A DNA stretch of 36,150 nucleotides from contig JAMCVM010000111.1 in NCBI GenBank assembly GCA_023475835.1, positions 1-36,150 of the forward strand. The letters are read 5' to 3'. This document shows, piece after piece, positions 1 to 8,804 of the stretch (position 1 is the first letter of the stretch; each line of letters opens with the position of its first letter). The notes beneath the pieces are model-generated. The model was not told the DNA's origin, ran no database searches, and worked only from the letters and a program-made list of their open reading frames with translations. The DNA is from Bacillota bacterium (lineage in GTDB: Bacteria; Bacillota; Sulfobacillia; Sulfobacillales; Sulfobacillaceae). A program made the position numbers and the translations under genes.

Positions 1-1578
1 ACCAGGGCAATCTCCACGGGAGCCGTTGAGAGCGACAATGCGGTCTTGGGGCGACAGCCAGTCTACCGCAGGCCCGTCACTATAACTGGTGGTGACGTCG
101 ATATAGGCATGTTCCGTCCACTTGAGATCGACTCCGAGCCAGGGAATCGGGGTGTCCGAGGCGCTGTCTTTAGCGTCATCGTCGGCGAGCGTTTTCCACT
201 GCCGTCGAATTTCGATGCCCGCCGAAGCCAAGGCTTGGTCTAAGGGCAGATCGTCGACCGATTCGATATATCGGGCAAAGAATTCCTCAAACGAGCTTTG
301 GCAAACTTCTTCGACAGTTTCTTGATAGACAGCCTCGGGGAAGCCGATGGATTCGCGCCCATAGCGCTGATATAAAAGCCGCAGGACATCGTCTAAACTC
401 TTTTGACCTTGGCTGCGGCGACGAATCTCCAGGTCTAACAACAGGCCGACCAATTCACCCTTCAGGTAGTAAGAGATCTGACGATTGGGCGAATCGGGAC
501 CGGGACGATAGAATTTGGTCCAGGTTTCAAAACTGGATTGGGACAGACTTTGCACAAAGCGACCGGGACGTTTTTCGTAGGCTTCGATCCGTTCTTTCAA
601 TCGATCCAGATAGTCCTTGAGGGTGTAGAGGCCCGAGCGCAGGAGCAAAATACCGGCATAATAGTCGGTGATGCCTTCCATCGCCCAAAGCAAATGGGTG
701 TGCACTTCCCGATCATAGTCGAAAGGCCCGAGCATTTCGGGATGAATCCGTTTCACGTTCCACAAGTGGAAGAACTCGTGAGCAATGAGACTCAGCACCC
801 GGCGATAGCTTTTTTCGGGCCGAAAACTAAAGCGCTCCATGCCGCAAGTCGTCGAGTTCAAATGTTCAAGGCCGCCGGTTCCATGGTCTGAGAGATGAAA
901 AATGAAAGTATAGTGCTCATAGGGAAGCTCGCCAAACATTTCCCGAGCCGTTTGGACGATGCGTTGCACGTCTTTAACTAACCGATCGGGATCTTCGTTG
1001 CCCTGGCCCCAAAGAGCGATGGTGTGGGTCTTCCCGTCGACGTCGAAATGATAGCTCGGATGGCGACCAATTTCTACCGGCGAGTCAATGAGCACATCGT
1101 AGTTGGCCGCCTGATAGCGATAGGGAGCATCGGGCAGACGACTCAGCCCGGTAGCGACCTGCCAGCCGGGGGGGACGTCAATATCGATGCCGAGGCCAAC
1201 CTGTTGGTAGTCATCAACTAAGAGAAAGAGGTGAGCACCATTCCAGTACGCATGGGTTTGATCAAGGTGGCTTTGGCGGACTCCTTCTTGATAGGCGTAA
1301 ACTTGGTAGCGGATCGTCACCGTACCTGGGACACTCGTTTCAAAATCCCACCGATTTTTGGCGGTTTGAGTGACCAAAAGCGGGCGACGTTCAAACTCCC
1401 CCTCCAAGCCGAATAAGTTTCCCGAGAAGTCGGCCACTTGGTAGGATCCTGGAGTCCATACCGGAAGGCGGAGACGATGTTTGCCGACCGGTAGATTCTG
1501 AATGGTCAGCACGACGTGGTAGATGTGCCGGCCTGGATTGGGAAATGCCACCCGATACGCTATGTTAAGTTGATCCAT
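1..1578 (-). CDS. M61 family metallopeptidase (partial, C-terminus outside window)
   Basis: Reading the minus strand from the ATG at 1578 gives an open frame of 526 codons running off the left edge. AAGGAGG lies at 1584-1590. Residues 267-271 read HEFFH followed by LWNVKRI, and E301 sits in WAMEGITDYY. This is the HExxH plus downstream Glu zinc site with the WNVKRI signature of M61 (glycyl aminopeptidase-like) enzymes. The N-terminal 170 residues resemble the beta-sandwich that precedes the catalytic domain, and the last visible part (LSPQDRIVALNG) looks like the start of a PDZ domain, the usual M61 order. There is no signal peptide, so it is probably cytoplasmic. The family cleaves N-terminal Gly/Ala residues; the substrate here is unknown. 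It is divergent from the small gene at 1700. Family assignment is secure; the biological role is not. Confidence 0.93.
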   Translation of the reverse strand, partial: MDQLNIAYRVAFPNPGRHIYHVVLTIQNLPVGKHRLRLPVWTPGSYQVADFSGNLFGLEGEFERRPLLVTQTAKNRWDFETSVPGTVTIRYQVYAYQEGVRQSHLDQTHAYWNGAHLFLLVDDYQQVGLGIDIDVPPGWQVATGLSRLPDAPYRYQAANYDVLIDSPVEIGRHPSYHFDVDGKTHTIALWGQGNEDPDRLVKDVQRIVQTAREMFGELPYEHYTFIFHLSDHGTGGLEHLNSTTCGMERFSFRPEKSYRRVLSLIAHEFFHLWNVKRIHPEMLGPFDYDREVHTHLLWAMEGITDYYAGILLLRSGLYTLKDYLDRLKERIEAYEKRPGRFVQSLSQSSFETWTKFYRPGPDSPNRQISYYLKGELVGLLLDLEIRRRSQGQKSLDDVLRLLYQRYGRESIGFPEAVYQETVEEVCQSSFEEFFARYIESVDDLPLDQALASAGIEIRRQWKTLADDDAKDSASDTPIPWLGVDLKWTEHAYIDVTTSYSDGPAVDWLSPQDRIVALNGSRGDCPG

Positions 1579-1699
1579 AATATCCTCCTTGGTCCGACGG
1601 TTTCTAGCTGTGAGGCTTCCCACCTCCGAACCTTGGGTTCATCTGACATGGCAATTGCGCTAGCAAAGGCGTAAGATGAAAGTGAAAAGAGGTGAGACG

Positions 1700-1960
1700 A
1701 TGAACCGCACTTGGGTTATCGTAGCTACGGTGATCAACCTTATTGTACCCGGAGTGGGGACGTTGTTGATCGGCAAATTGCGGGCTGGCGTTCTGCAACT
1801 CGGGATCGTAGCGGCTCTATGGATCCTCACATTGATAAGCTTCGGGTTGCTTCACCCAATCTTGTTGCCCATTGCTCTAGCCAACCGGGCTTGGGCGCTC
1901 GCCAGCGGTCTTTTGTCGCTGGCAACCGGCAAACGCGCCAATCGTGAAAGCCTAATTTAA
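1700..1960 (+). CDS. Small hydrophobic membrane protein
   Basis: An 86-residue protein starting at ATG 1700, chosen because AAGAGGTGAG lies at 1687-1696; an in-frame ATG at 1676 would include the ribosome-binding site itself. The sequence is dominated by two hydrophobic stretches, roughly residues 4-30 (VIVATVINLIVPGVGTLLIG) and 33-65, then a basic tail. The N-terminal part with PGVGTLLIGK resembles small TM2-like or DUF5683-like membrane proteins, but I do not recognise a family with confidence. Its stop overlaps the end of the convergent aminotransferase gene by 9 bases. Function unknown. Confidence 0.65.
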   Translation: MNRTWVIVATVINLIVPGVGTLLIGKLRAGVLQLGIVAALWILTLISFGLLHPILLPIALANRAWALASGLLSLATGKRANRESLI

Positions 1961-3106
1961 CACTGCGCCGATTCGGCGGGCGGCCTCTGCCATGCGCTCT
2001 TCGGACTCGGTCAAAGCAATGCGCAGGTAGCCTTGACCATGATTTCCAAAGGCTGTTCCGGGCGCAGTGACAATGTGGGCTTTAGAGAGCAGGAGTTGGG
2101 CCCAAGCGCCGGCAGACCGGGTGTGGGGCAGAGGGCACCAAAGAAAGATGGATCCTTGGGATGGGGGTACGGCGAGACCGACCTCGGAGGCCGCTTGAAT
2201 GAAGGCGTCTCGTCGCTTTTGATAGGTGTCGCGGGTGGCGTCGATATAGCGTTGGTCGAGCCCCAGCGCGGTAATAGCGGCCATTTGAATCGCACCAAAT
2301 TGACTGCAATGCAAATGTTCTTGGAGACGTTCCAGCCAACCGATGATTTCCTGATTGCCCACCGCAAATCCAATCCGCCATCCCGCCATGTTATATGACT
2401 TCGAGGTGGTGGTAAACTCAATGCCTGCCAGCTTGCCCTCTGGGGTGGATAGTAGACTCGGGGCTTGGAGTCCGTCGTAGACGATATCGCCATAAGCCAG
2501 GTCATGGACGAGCACCGTCTGACTTTTGACCGCCCGCCAGGCGGCCTCTGCTAAAAATTCGGAAGTGGCCAAGCGGCCGGTGGGGTTGTTGGGGTAGTTC
2601 AAAAAGGCTAAACGGACGTCGGAATCTATAGCGCCTAGGTCCGGCGTGAAATTGTTCTCGGGACGCAGCCGCCAAGGTATGAGCTGGCCGCCAGCGAGAG
2701 CGACTCCGGACCAATAATCGGGATACCCGGGGTCGGGCATTAAGACCCGGTCGCCCGCGTTGAGTACTGCCAACGAGATTTCTTGCAGCCCGACCTTGCT
2801 GCCGATGCAAATAGCGACTTCACGCTGAGGGTCGACTTCCACCTGATGTCGACGATGGTACCAATCAGCCACCGCTTCTTTGAGAGCGAAGAGCCCACTG
2901 AAGGGGATGTAGCGTTGCATTGCTGGGTCTAGCGCGTGCTCGGCCAGGGTTTGCACAATGGGACCAGGGGTGGGCTGATCGGGATTCCCCTGACCCAGAT
3001 TAATGACATCATGGCCCGCGTCGCGGGCCGCCTGCGCCTCTTGAATCAGGCCGGAAAAGACCTGTTGGGGTAAACGTGAAATACGGTCCGACGGTCGCAA
3101 AGCCAC
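1952..3106 (-). CDS. PLP-dependent class I/II aminotransferase
   Basis: A 384-residue fold-type I aminotransferase. The GTG start at 3106 is supported by AAGGAGG seven bases upstream. Diagnostic residues: YPNNPTG at 171-177, the pyridine-nitrogen Asp in VHDLAYGD near 202, the Schiff-base lysine in TSKSYNMAGWR (K236) with the phosphate-binding Arg following, and a C-terminal GYLRIALTE carboxylate-binding Arg. The SKSYNMAGWRIGFAVGN block is typical of the Bacillus MtnE / LL-diaminopimelate aminotransferase-like group, so likely substrates are amino acids such as methionine-derived or aspartate-family keto acids. Exact specificity cannot be read from the sequence. It stands alone, preceded by a strong dyad at 3176-3220 and convergent with the small membrane gene. 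Confidence 0.92.
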   Translation of the reverse strand: MALRPSDRISRLPQQVFSGLIQEAQAARDAGHDVINLGQGNPDQPTPGPIVQTLAEHALDPAMQRYIPFSGLFALKEAVADWYHRRHQVEVDPQREVAICIGSKVGLQEISLAVLNAGDRVLMPDPGYPDYWSGVALAGGQLIPWRLRPENNFTPDLGAIDSDVRLAFLNYPNNPTGRLATSEFLAEAAWRAVKSQTVLVHDLAYGDIVYDGLQAPSLLSTPEGKLAGIEFTTTSKSYNMAGWRIGFAVGNQEIIGWLERLQEHLHCSQFGAIQMAAITALGLDQRYIDATRDTYQKRRDAFIQAASEVGLAVPPSQGSIFLWCPLPHTRSAGAWAQLLLSKAHIVTAPGTAFGNHGQGYLRIALTESEERMAEAARRIGAVLN

Positions 3107-3175
3107 CTGGGTGCCTCCTTGAGCACGTGTCCAATGTGCGCCAGGAAGATGCCCGGGCGAAGACGGCTATGCAGT

Positions 3176-3220
3176 GACACACGCTCTTTGACTATCTAAT
3201 CAAAGAGCGTGGCTAGTGTC
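3176..3220. repeat. Long imperfect inverted repeat upstream of the aminotransferase
   Basis: ACGCTCTTTG at 3181-3190 is perfectly complementary to CAAAGAGCGT at 3201-3210 with a 10-base loop. An outer GACAC/GTGTC pair (3176-3180 and 3216-3220) extends the dyad. It lies between the small gene ending at 3250 and the aminotransferase start at 3106. No T-run follows on either strand, so it is not a classical intrinsic terminator. It may be an operator, or a stem ending the upstream transcript. Confidence 0.6.
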
Positions 3221-3249
3221 AACGCGTCGCAGAGGACATGCGAATGGAC

Positions 3250-3549
3250 CTAAATAGCGTCCAAATCGAGATAGGTGCCAGAGACCGACTGAATCTCGGC
3301 CACCTGCCGCAGTTGGTCGAAGATGCGATGCACGGCTTCGTCCCCGTCCGCCTCGGCCAAGCCGTCTGGGCTTTGCCATTCGTAAATGCCTACGTATTCG
3401 ATCGGGGTCCCGGAGATCTTGACCACCAAAGGCAATTGGTCGGTCGCGAATCCTCGTCGGTGAAGCGTGGGCCAAATCTTGCCGATGAGAACTTCAGTGG
3501 CTTGCTCTTGACAGGGATGCGGTCGCACATGAACCATCAGTGGATGCAT
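3250..3549 (-). CDS. Small hypothetical protein, possible alpha/beta-barrel monooxygenase-like fold
   Basis: A 99-residue cytoplasmic protein starting at ATG 3549 behind AAAGGAGGGAG. It shows an alternating strand-helix pattern: MHPLMVHVRP at the start, then LPLVVKISGTPIEYVGIYEW, a helix around DEAVHRIFDQLRQVAEI, and a short terminal strand. The size and pattern recall dimeric alpha/beta-barrel (Dabb/ABM) proteins, but no catalytic motif is visible and the assignment is only structural guesswork. It reads toward the aminotransferase with 143 bases and a strong dyad between them, so co-transcription is uncertain. Confidence 0.7.
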   Translation of the reverse strand: MHPLMVHVRPHPCQEQATEVLIGKIWPTLHRRGFATDQLPLVVKISGTPIEYVGIYEWQSPDGLAEADGDEAVHRIFDQLRQVAEIQSVSGTYLDLDAI

Positions 3550-3689
3550 CGCGCTCCCTCCTTTGCCTCAGACCGATTTATCTATAGCTTATTCACCGGT
3601 GAGGCGATTGATACTTCTTGTCAGTCGAGACCGTGAAGGCGGACGCAAATATGCTAGGATCAAAGAAAAACGAGGAAGAAGATGAGAGC

Positions 3690-4610
3690 GTGGCGCGCAG
3701 TGTGTCCTCTATTGTCGTGCTTGGCAGCCTGATTGTCGATTTTCGAGTGCGTCTGCCTCGATCGCCCGAGAATGGAGAAACCTTGGCGGTTTTAGAGTCG
3801 GGAATGTTTGCCGGTGGCAAGGGATTGAATCAGGCGGTCGCAGTGAAACGCTTGGGCGGACGTCCTCATCTCATCGGCCGGATTGGCGATGATCTGTTCG
3901 GAAAGTTTCTTCTCGATGGGTTGCGCAAAGAAAAGATTGCGGTCGAAGGCGTGAGCACGGACCCGGTAGAACCGACGGGAACCGCGATTCCGATTAGCGA
4001 AGGCGAACGCCAATATATTCTTCACGTGCCCGGAGCCAATCAGGGGTTGGTGCCCTCGGAGGTGAGCGCGCGTCTTTCTGCCAAGACGGGGATCGGTTAT
4101 ATGATGTTGCAAGGAGAAGTGAATCGCGAAGCCAATTTAGTGGCCGCCCTGTTTGCCAAAGAGCGGGGCATTAGCGTGATTCTCGATCCCGCGCCGACTC
4201 ACGCTATGAGTGATGATCTCTTACTCTTGGCCGACTATCTGACGCCCAACCAGATCGAGTTGGCCCAGTTGACGAGAAGTCCGATTGCGGAAGACGTAGA
4301 AGAAGCGATTGCTCAGGCAGATTTACTCTTTGCCCGTGAGGCCCACCTGACCGCCGTCATCGCGACCTTGGGACCGTGGGGGGCTTATGTCGCGAGCCGC
4401 CAGGGGCACTTTAGACTGGAGGCTTCCCAGGTTACCGCGGAAGATCCGACCGCCGCCGGTGACGTGTTTAACGGAGCCTTTGCCCTCACCTTGGCTCAGG
4501 GGGGCAGCATCCGCGAGGCGGCCGAGCGTGGAATTGAGGCAGGGACTTACGCCTGTCAGATTAAAGGCGCGTTGCCAAGCATCCCCACCGCCCAAGACCT
4601 GGGATGGTAA
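3690..4610 (+). CDS. PfkB-family sugar kinase (ribokinase-like)
   Basis: A ribokinase-type kinase of 306 residues from GTG 3690, close to the usual family length. The N-terminal PfkB signature is present (FAGGKGLNQAVAV, residues about 40-52). The C-terminal ATP/catalytic signature reads DPTAAGDVFNGAFA with catalytic Asp near residue 258. The DPTAAGD form differs slightly from the common DTTGAGD. The sugar is probably ribose or a related furanose, but PfkB members also phosphorylate nucleosides and fructose derivatives. Start choice: GTG 3690 follows a purine-rich GAGGAAGAA stretch. In-frame alternatives at ATG 3651 and TTG 3618 would translate that stretch into an odd lysine/glutamate-rich leader. 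It is monocistronic in this window. Confidence 0.9.
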   Translation: MARSVSSIVVLGSLIVDFRVRLPRSPENGETLAVLESGMFAGGKGLNQAVAVKRLGGRPHLIGRIGDDLFGKFLLDGLRKEKIAVEGVSTDPVEPTGTAIPISEGERQYILHVPGANQGLVPSEVSARLSAKTGIGYMMLQGEVNREANLVAALFAKERGISVILDPAPTHAMSDDLLLLADYLTPNQIELAQLTRSPIAEDVEEAIAQADLLFAREAHLTAVIATLGPWGAYVASRQGHFRLEASQVTAEDPTAAGDVFNGAFALTLAQGGSIREAAERGIEAGTYACQIKGALPSIPTAQDLGW

Positions 4611-4815
4611 CGGCTCAAATCGGGGGCGGGAGCGAGTGAGCACGTCGAAGGCCCTCCCGGGGTAATGTGCTCGTGTCCCTCCGATCACTTTCCCGAGCAG
4701 GACGATAGAGGCGAACTCGAGTTGCAGGAGATGCCTTCGCTAATTCTGATCGGACCGATGCAGTTCTTTTCGTCGGAATTGCCCCGCTGCCTACGAACGG
4801 TTTGGATGAAGCACG

Positions 4816-4841
4816 GAGCCCGCACACCTTAAGACGGGCTC
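4816..4841 (-). terminator. Hairpin downstream of the beta-propeller gene
   Basis: GAGCCCG (4816-4822) pairs with CGGGCTC (4835-4841) across a 12-base loop, 25 bases beyond the stop of the minus-strand gene ending at 4866. No clear U-tract follows, so it is a weak terminator candidate. The rest of 4611-4865 shows no gene. Confidence 0.35.
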
Positions 4842-4865
4842 TTGGTTGTGGAGTCGAGGCAAACG

Positions 4866-6182
4866 TTACTGGCCGCCCAAGAGTTGAGAGAGTGGTCGGG
4901 CAAAAAACATGCCGGTTTGGGTTCCAAAAAAGATGGTGTTGCCATCGACAAAAGGGACTCCAGGCATAAATCGTCCGCCGGGAAAGTGAACAGAGTGTAA
5001 GACGTGGCCACTGGTCGGATTCAGCACGAATACGGTTCCGCCGGCATCCCCGACTAAGAGACGGTGGTCTACCAAGACCGGAGCCTGAGCCACCCCTTTG
5101 CCGTTTAATGAGTTCGACCAAAGGACCTGGCCTGTGTTCGCACGAACGGCGTAGACGGCATCCGAGACCGACGTGCCGGTATAGATGATGCCGTTTTCCA
5201 GAAGCGGCACGCCTGATTCGTAAAGAGGACCGCTGAACGGTCGTATCCCTTCTCCTACGGTGCGGCTCCAGACCATCTTACCGGTCTGGTCGTTAAAGGC
5301 GAGCAGGACCGAGGTGGAATTGCCGTTGTCGTCATAGACCGCCTGGATGTAGACTTCTTTAAGGTTGGCGACGGGCGAATCATCATCGAGCCCGCCGACC
5401 GCTCGAGTGGGGGTAGACCAGGCGACTTTCATCGTCTTGAGATTGACTGCGTACATGCTATAGGGAAACGCGCCTCCAAAGTACATGGTGTGGTCCACCA
5501 CGGTTGGCGACGACATGCTGACATAACTCGGAATAGCCAGCGACTGCTGGACCTGACCTGTTTTGGGTGAAAGATCTAAGACCTGATCTGCGCCATTGGC
5601 GACATAAAGGCCCTGATCGTAGAGAACGAAGGTGGGCATATCCTCGCCGGCGGTGTGGTAGACCCACTCGGTGACTCCGGTCGTGGCGTTTAACGCCACC
5701 ACTTGATTGACCCCCGTGCCCCGGATGTCAGGGTGAGAGACGACCGGGACCGATGGGAACCTATTGTTGCCTAAGCCAAAGTACACCGTGCCATCCTGAT
5801 AGATGGGGCTGTTCATCATTTGATTGGCAAATGGATGAAACCATAAAGTGTGGCCATTGGTCGGATTGATGGCAATCGCCCCGTAAGGCATATTGATGGT
5901 GTCACCGTAGAGAACGCCATGAATGATGGCTGGGTCCATGATGGAGGCTCCGGATATCGTCCAGTTGGCGGTAAATCCGTGGTTGGCTGCAGTATCGACG
6001 ATTTGAATATGGTTGCTGTTCATCCCAAATTCGGACAACGAATTGAGCCCGATGGGTGTGGTGGCCGCGAACGCAGCGGTCCACGGTCCTGCCGTAAAAC
6101 TGATCAGAGCCAACGCGATGCCCAAACTAATCGCGGGTATGAGGCGATTTCTTACCCCTAGCGCACGCAGTGTCTTTGGCAT
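4866..6182 (-). CDS. Exported PQQ-like beta-propeller repeat protein
   Basis: A 438-residue secreted protein. Residues 1-40 form a signal peptide: positive N-terminus (MPKTLRALGVRNR), hydrophobic core, cleavage near AAFAATTP. The rest is a series of PQQ-type blades recognisable by a repeated TG-x-x-x-W core: NGHTLWFHP, TGVTEWVYH, TGKMVWSRT, TGQVLWSNS and TSGHVLHSV, with intervening VVDHTMYFGG or LLVGDAGGTVFVL strands. This is the BamB/quinoprotein-like propeller fold. No dehydrogenase active-site residues are evident, so it is more likely a scaffold or cell-surface binding protein than an enzyme. The ATG at 6182 has GGGGAG upstream. A possible promoter is TTGCCC-17-TAAATC in the 295-base divergent gap before the RmlD-like gene. 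Confidence 0.85.
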   Translation of the reverse strand: MPKTLRALGVRNRLIPAISLGIALALISFTAGPWTAAFAATTPIGLNSLSEFGMNSNHIQIVDTAANHGFTANWTISGASIMDPAIIHGVLYGDTINMPYGAIAINPTNGHTLWFHPFANQMMNSPIYQDGTVYFGLGNNRFPSVPVVSHPDIRGTGVNQVVALNATTGVTEWVYHTAGEDMPTFVLYDQGLYVANGADQVLDLSPKTGQVQQSLAIPSYVSMSSPTVVDHTMYFGGAFPYSMYAVNLKTMKVAWSTPTRAVGGLDDDSPVANLKEVYIQAVYDDNGNSTSVLLAFNDQTGKMVWSRTVGEGIRPFSGPLYESGVPLLENGIIYTGTSVSDAVYAVRANTGQVLWSNSLNGKGVAQAPVLVDHRLLVGDAGGTVFVLNPTSGHVLHSVHFPGGRFMPGVPFVDGNTIFFGTQTGMFFARPLSQLLGGQ

Positions 6183-6477
6183 GGTACACTCCCCGAAGGA
6201 ACGATTTACATTCAGACTTACACAAGGGCAACTGATTTTCCTGCCGGTTTCAGTCAGATTGTGAAATCTTTGTGGGGTTCATCAAGCGAACGAAGGTGCT
6301 CTGCTTGTCAATGTTCAGCCGATGGCCCACACTTAGAGGCAGCTCTCGCGTGAAGGATCGCTCGAACGGAGTAAAGGGAGATAGTTTTTCCTATGCTGAT
6401 AGTCCTTTCGAGCCCGCAAAAAGACAGATTTAGGTTGTGCAATGAATGGTGATTACAAGACAAGGAGAGAGAAATCG

Positions 6478-7281
6478 ATGAAGCATTTGGTCGTAGGAGC
6501 CTCAGGGCAAGTGGGGAGCCACCTGTTGCGAGCGCTCGAAGAATCTACCCACAGCGTGGTGGGGACCTATCATACTCGAAGCCGTGGGAACTTAATTCCG
6601 CTTAATCTTGAAGACCCGGCAAATATTCGCGCCTTGCTCGCTGAGGTTCAGCCAAACGTGGTCTGGATGCCGGCGGCACTTCCAGATGTTGACCGTTGCC
6701 AACGCGAACCAGAACTTAGCCATCGAGTCAACGTGGAGGCGGTGCAGGCGCTGGCGAGCGAAGCTACGGCCTTCGGCGCACGCTTCATTTTTTACTCGAC
6801 CGACTATGTTTTTGATGGCAGCCAAGGACCGTACCTGGAAGATGATGCGCCAAATCCCCTGCAAGTGTATGGAGCCCACAAACTGGAAGCCGAACGTTGG
6901 CTTATCGCCAACATTCCCGAAGTGCTGGTCATCCGGACGGCCTGGGTTTATAGCCAAGAAGACAATCCGAGAAACTTCACCTTTCGCATAAAGCAACAAT
7001 TGGCCTCGGGGCAACGCTTAAAAGCTGCTACGGATCAGGTATCGACGCCAACTTCTGCTGAAGACTTAGCCCTGCGTTCGCTCAAGGCCGAGCAAGAACG
7101 ACTGAGCGGTATCTTGCATTTAGTCGGGCCGACCCGGCTCAGCCGCTATGAATGGACCGTCAGCTTAGCCCAGGAATTTGGCTATTCGACAGATATCGTC
7201 GACCCCATCTTAACCAAGGAGGTGGGCCTCGCAGCCCTTCGACCATTGAATGGAGGGCTCGTGACCCGGTGGAATGGGTAA
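6478..7281 (+). CDS. RmlD-like NAD(P)-dependent sugar nucleotide reductase
   Basis: A 267-residue extended short-chain dehydrogenase. The Rossmann glycine motif GASGQVG is at 7-13, the STDYVFDG strand at 107-114, and the YxxxK catalytic pair is Y131/K135 in VYGAHK. Overall it matches dTDP-4-dehydrorhamnose reductase (RmlD), which makes dTDP-L-rhamnose; MAT2B-type and other RmlD-like members also exist. The partner genes rmlA, rmlB and rmlC are not in the window, so rhamnose synthesis is not proved. ATG 6478 is supported by AAGGAGA at 6462-6468; an upstream in-frame ATG at 6442 lacks a site. The gene is close to the flagellin glycosyltransferase island but separated by about 3 kb of decayed DNA. 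Confidence 0.87.
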   Translation: MKHLVVGASGQVGSHLLRALEESTHSVVGTYHTRSRGNLIPLNLEDPANIRALLAEVQPNVVWMPAALPDVDRCQREPELSHRVNVEAVQALASEATAFGARFIFYSTDYVFDGSQGPYLEDDAPNPLQVYGAHKLEAERWLIANIPEVLVIRTAWVYSQEDNPRNFTFRIKQQLASGQRLKAATDQVSTPTSAEDLALRSLKAEQERLSGILHLVGPTRLSRYEWTVSLAQEFGYSTDIVDPILTKEVGLAALRPLNGGLVTRWNG

Positions 7282-7339
7282 TCCCATCCCCACCCTAATG
7301 ACCCTGACCCATATCGTCGTGGGGGTTGAGAACTCAACG

Positions 7340-7486
7340 CTATCCTTCTTCGTGGGCGGCTCGCAATATCTCGACGTACAACGGATCGCTCGCTCGAAAA
7401 GGTTCTCTGGCAAGAGCGTCCAACAGCGGTGGAAGACTCTGGACCAATCCGCGCCTGTTTGCTAATCGCAAGAGCCCCAAAGTCCC
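7340..7486 (-). pseudogene. DUF3368 / PIN-domain protein, C-terminal fragment
   Basis: The minus strand here reads GTLGLLRLANRRGLVQSL followed by PPLLDALAREPFRASDPLYV and a short tail ending in a stop. This is the typical C-terminus of DUF3368 proteins (PIN-domain toxin relatives), where GTLGxLLxAKxxGL and PxxxxLxxxGFxxSxxLYxxxL are conserved. The N-terminal half with the catalytic acidic residues is missing: upstream of 7490 no matching frame continues. It is therefore a dead remnant of a toxin-antitoxin locus. No antitoxin partner remains. Confidence 0.6.
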
Positions 7487-7842
7487 CGAGTCATGCGAGG
7501 AGGCCCTTCGATGATCCCCGTGAGTTGCAGTGCCCATGAGCTGAAGACGCTACGATAGGGGCATTTGCATCACTCACACCCCCGAGTTCCAATGAATATG
7601 GCGGCGGTTAAACGGACCGCTCGGCGAGGATCGCTCCCTCGTCGCGGCGTTGCCAGGCTCTACTGAGACCACGGTTGGGACGTATTGGAAGGTGCAGCAA
7701 GACAGCAGCATCGACGCGTTAAAACCGTATGCGGTTCCGAGCGTTAAAGAAGCGCAACATCGGATCAAAAGACTGACCGGGCTCGATTGTGGTATGACCA
7801 TTTCTTCCAGAGGATAGGTCACGGCTCCCGTCAAGTTTGGTT
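7487..7842. other. Stretch without a recognisable gene
   Basis: Frames on both strands are open in places but none has a start with a ribosome-binding site or a recognisable domain. The stretch separates two toxin/defence-type gene fragments and is probably decayed DNA. Confidence 0.5.
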
Positions 7843-8241
7843 CTACCTGCAGCGATTGCGACTCGAGCACGGCAAAGTGGGCCAGGTTCCCGCGAAAGTG
7901 AGGCCAGAGGTCCAGGAACCGTTGCTTGCTGAGGCATGGAACCCGATCTTGGCGGAAGCCCAAAGAGGCAAGCGCCACGCTGGAAAGTCGAGCGGAGCGT
8001 CTAGTCCTGTCAATCTTTTGTCTATCGGACGGACTCGTTGGTCGCGCACACCAAAAACCAGAAATCCGCCCGAAGAATTGGCAAAGCTTGCACATGTCTT
8101 AGCCAAGCGCTCTTTTCCGGCCCGGTCCCGTCTGTCAGGCAACAGCTTCTTGAAGCCCAGCCAAACCGATTCATATCTAGATGACTTAGGCAGGGCGTGC
8201 AATGTATCAAGATTCCAGTCGGACACTTCGCGGGGATCCAT
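7843..8241 (-). pseudogene. AlbA_2 (Schlafen-type) ATP-binding domain protein, broken
   Basis: From ATG 8241 (AAGAGGATG upstream) the frame gives a convincing AlbA_2 N-terminus: WLGFKKLLPD, then KERLAKTCASFANSSGGFLV, then FGVRDQ and RLTGLDAPLDFPA. This is the Schlafen/AlbA_2 pattern (E-x-FK, then FANSxGG-x-[IL]xFGV) of putative DNA/RNA-binding, ATPase-like proteins common in mobile and defence regions. After about residue 85 (near 7985) the sequence loses similarity, becomes arginine/serine-rich and stops at 7843, far short of the usual 200-450 residues. A frameshift or recombination has destroyed the C-terminal part. Confidence 0.6.
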
Positions 8242-8453
8242 CCTGCATCATCCTCTTAGAGTAGCTTTTCACGACCTGCATAAGCGAAAGCACTCGATAA
8301 ACGCTGGGAATCCTTGCCGCAATCCACATTGGATGGGGCGATGCGCTCGCACAAAATTAAGCACATCCTAAATGCAGATACGCCCCGGAGAGTCGAGGAT
8401 TGAGGACCAAAAGTAAACCATCGATTGCGAAGCAGCCGGCAAAGTACTGCATC

Positions 8454-8804
8454 CTACTTGGGCGCTTGGCCCAACGTCCGCAACATGGCGACGACGGCCT
8501 CTTTAAGCGGTGGCAGGTCATGGCCTACGACTTCCCATACAATCTCCAAGTCGAGACCGAGATAGTGGTGAGCCAGGCGGTCTCTCATCCGAGCAATCGA
8601 AGACCATGGAATGTGCGGATACTCGGCCAACAAATCCGCCGGTAGTTCCTTCACCGAGGCCCCAATGACTTCGAGATTGTGCACAATGCCATCCTGTAGT
8701 AGCGGGGACTCAAAAAATTCGCGGGACCCTTCCTGAGCGTACGAGGCGATTCGATCAATACTCTGGAGAATCTGCTCCAGATACGCCTGGGATCGCACGA
8801 TCAC
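8454..8804 (-). CDS. hepT: HepT-type toxin (HEPN ribonuclease)
   Basis: A 116-residue HEPN (DUF86) protein. The catalytic R-x4-H-x-Y motif is visible as RDRLAHHY in the second half, inside the typical all-helical frame (YLEQILQSIDRIASY, then IVHNLEVIGASVKELPADL, then WSSIARMRDRLAH). HepT toxins are RNases restrained by the MntA nucleotidyltransferase, which modifies the tyrosine of this motif. The GTG at 8804 forms a GTGA overlap with the stop of the upstream mntA, and GGGAG lies about nine bases upstream. A GTG at 8816 is also possible but fits family N-termini less well. The stop leaves the usual family length. The unit appears intact and is probably functional. Confidence 0.88.
   Translation of the reverse strand: MIVRSQAYLEQILQSIDRIASYAQEGSREFFESPLLQDGIVHNLEVIGASVKELPADLLAEYPHIPWSSIARMRDRLAHHYLGLDLEIVWEVVGHDLPPLKEAVVAMLRTLGQAPK

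Noticed and set aside
7574-8095. 173-codon minus-strand frame overlapping the AlbA_2 fragment
   Set aside because: It does not continue the AlbA_2 domain convincingly and has no ribosome-binding site; kept only as part of decayed DNA.
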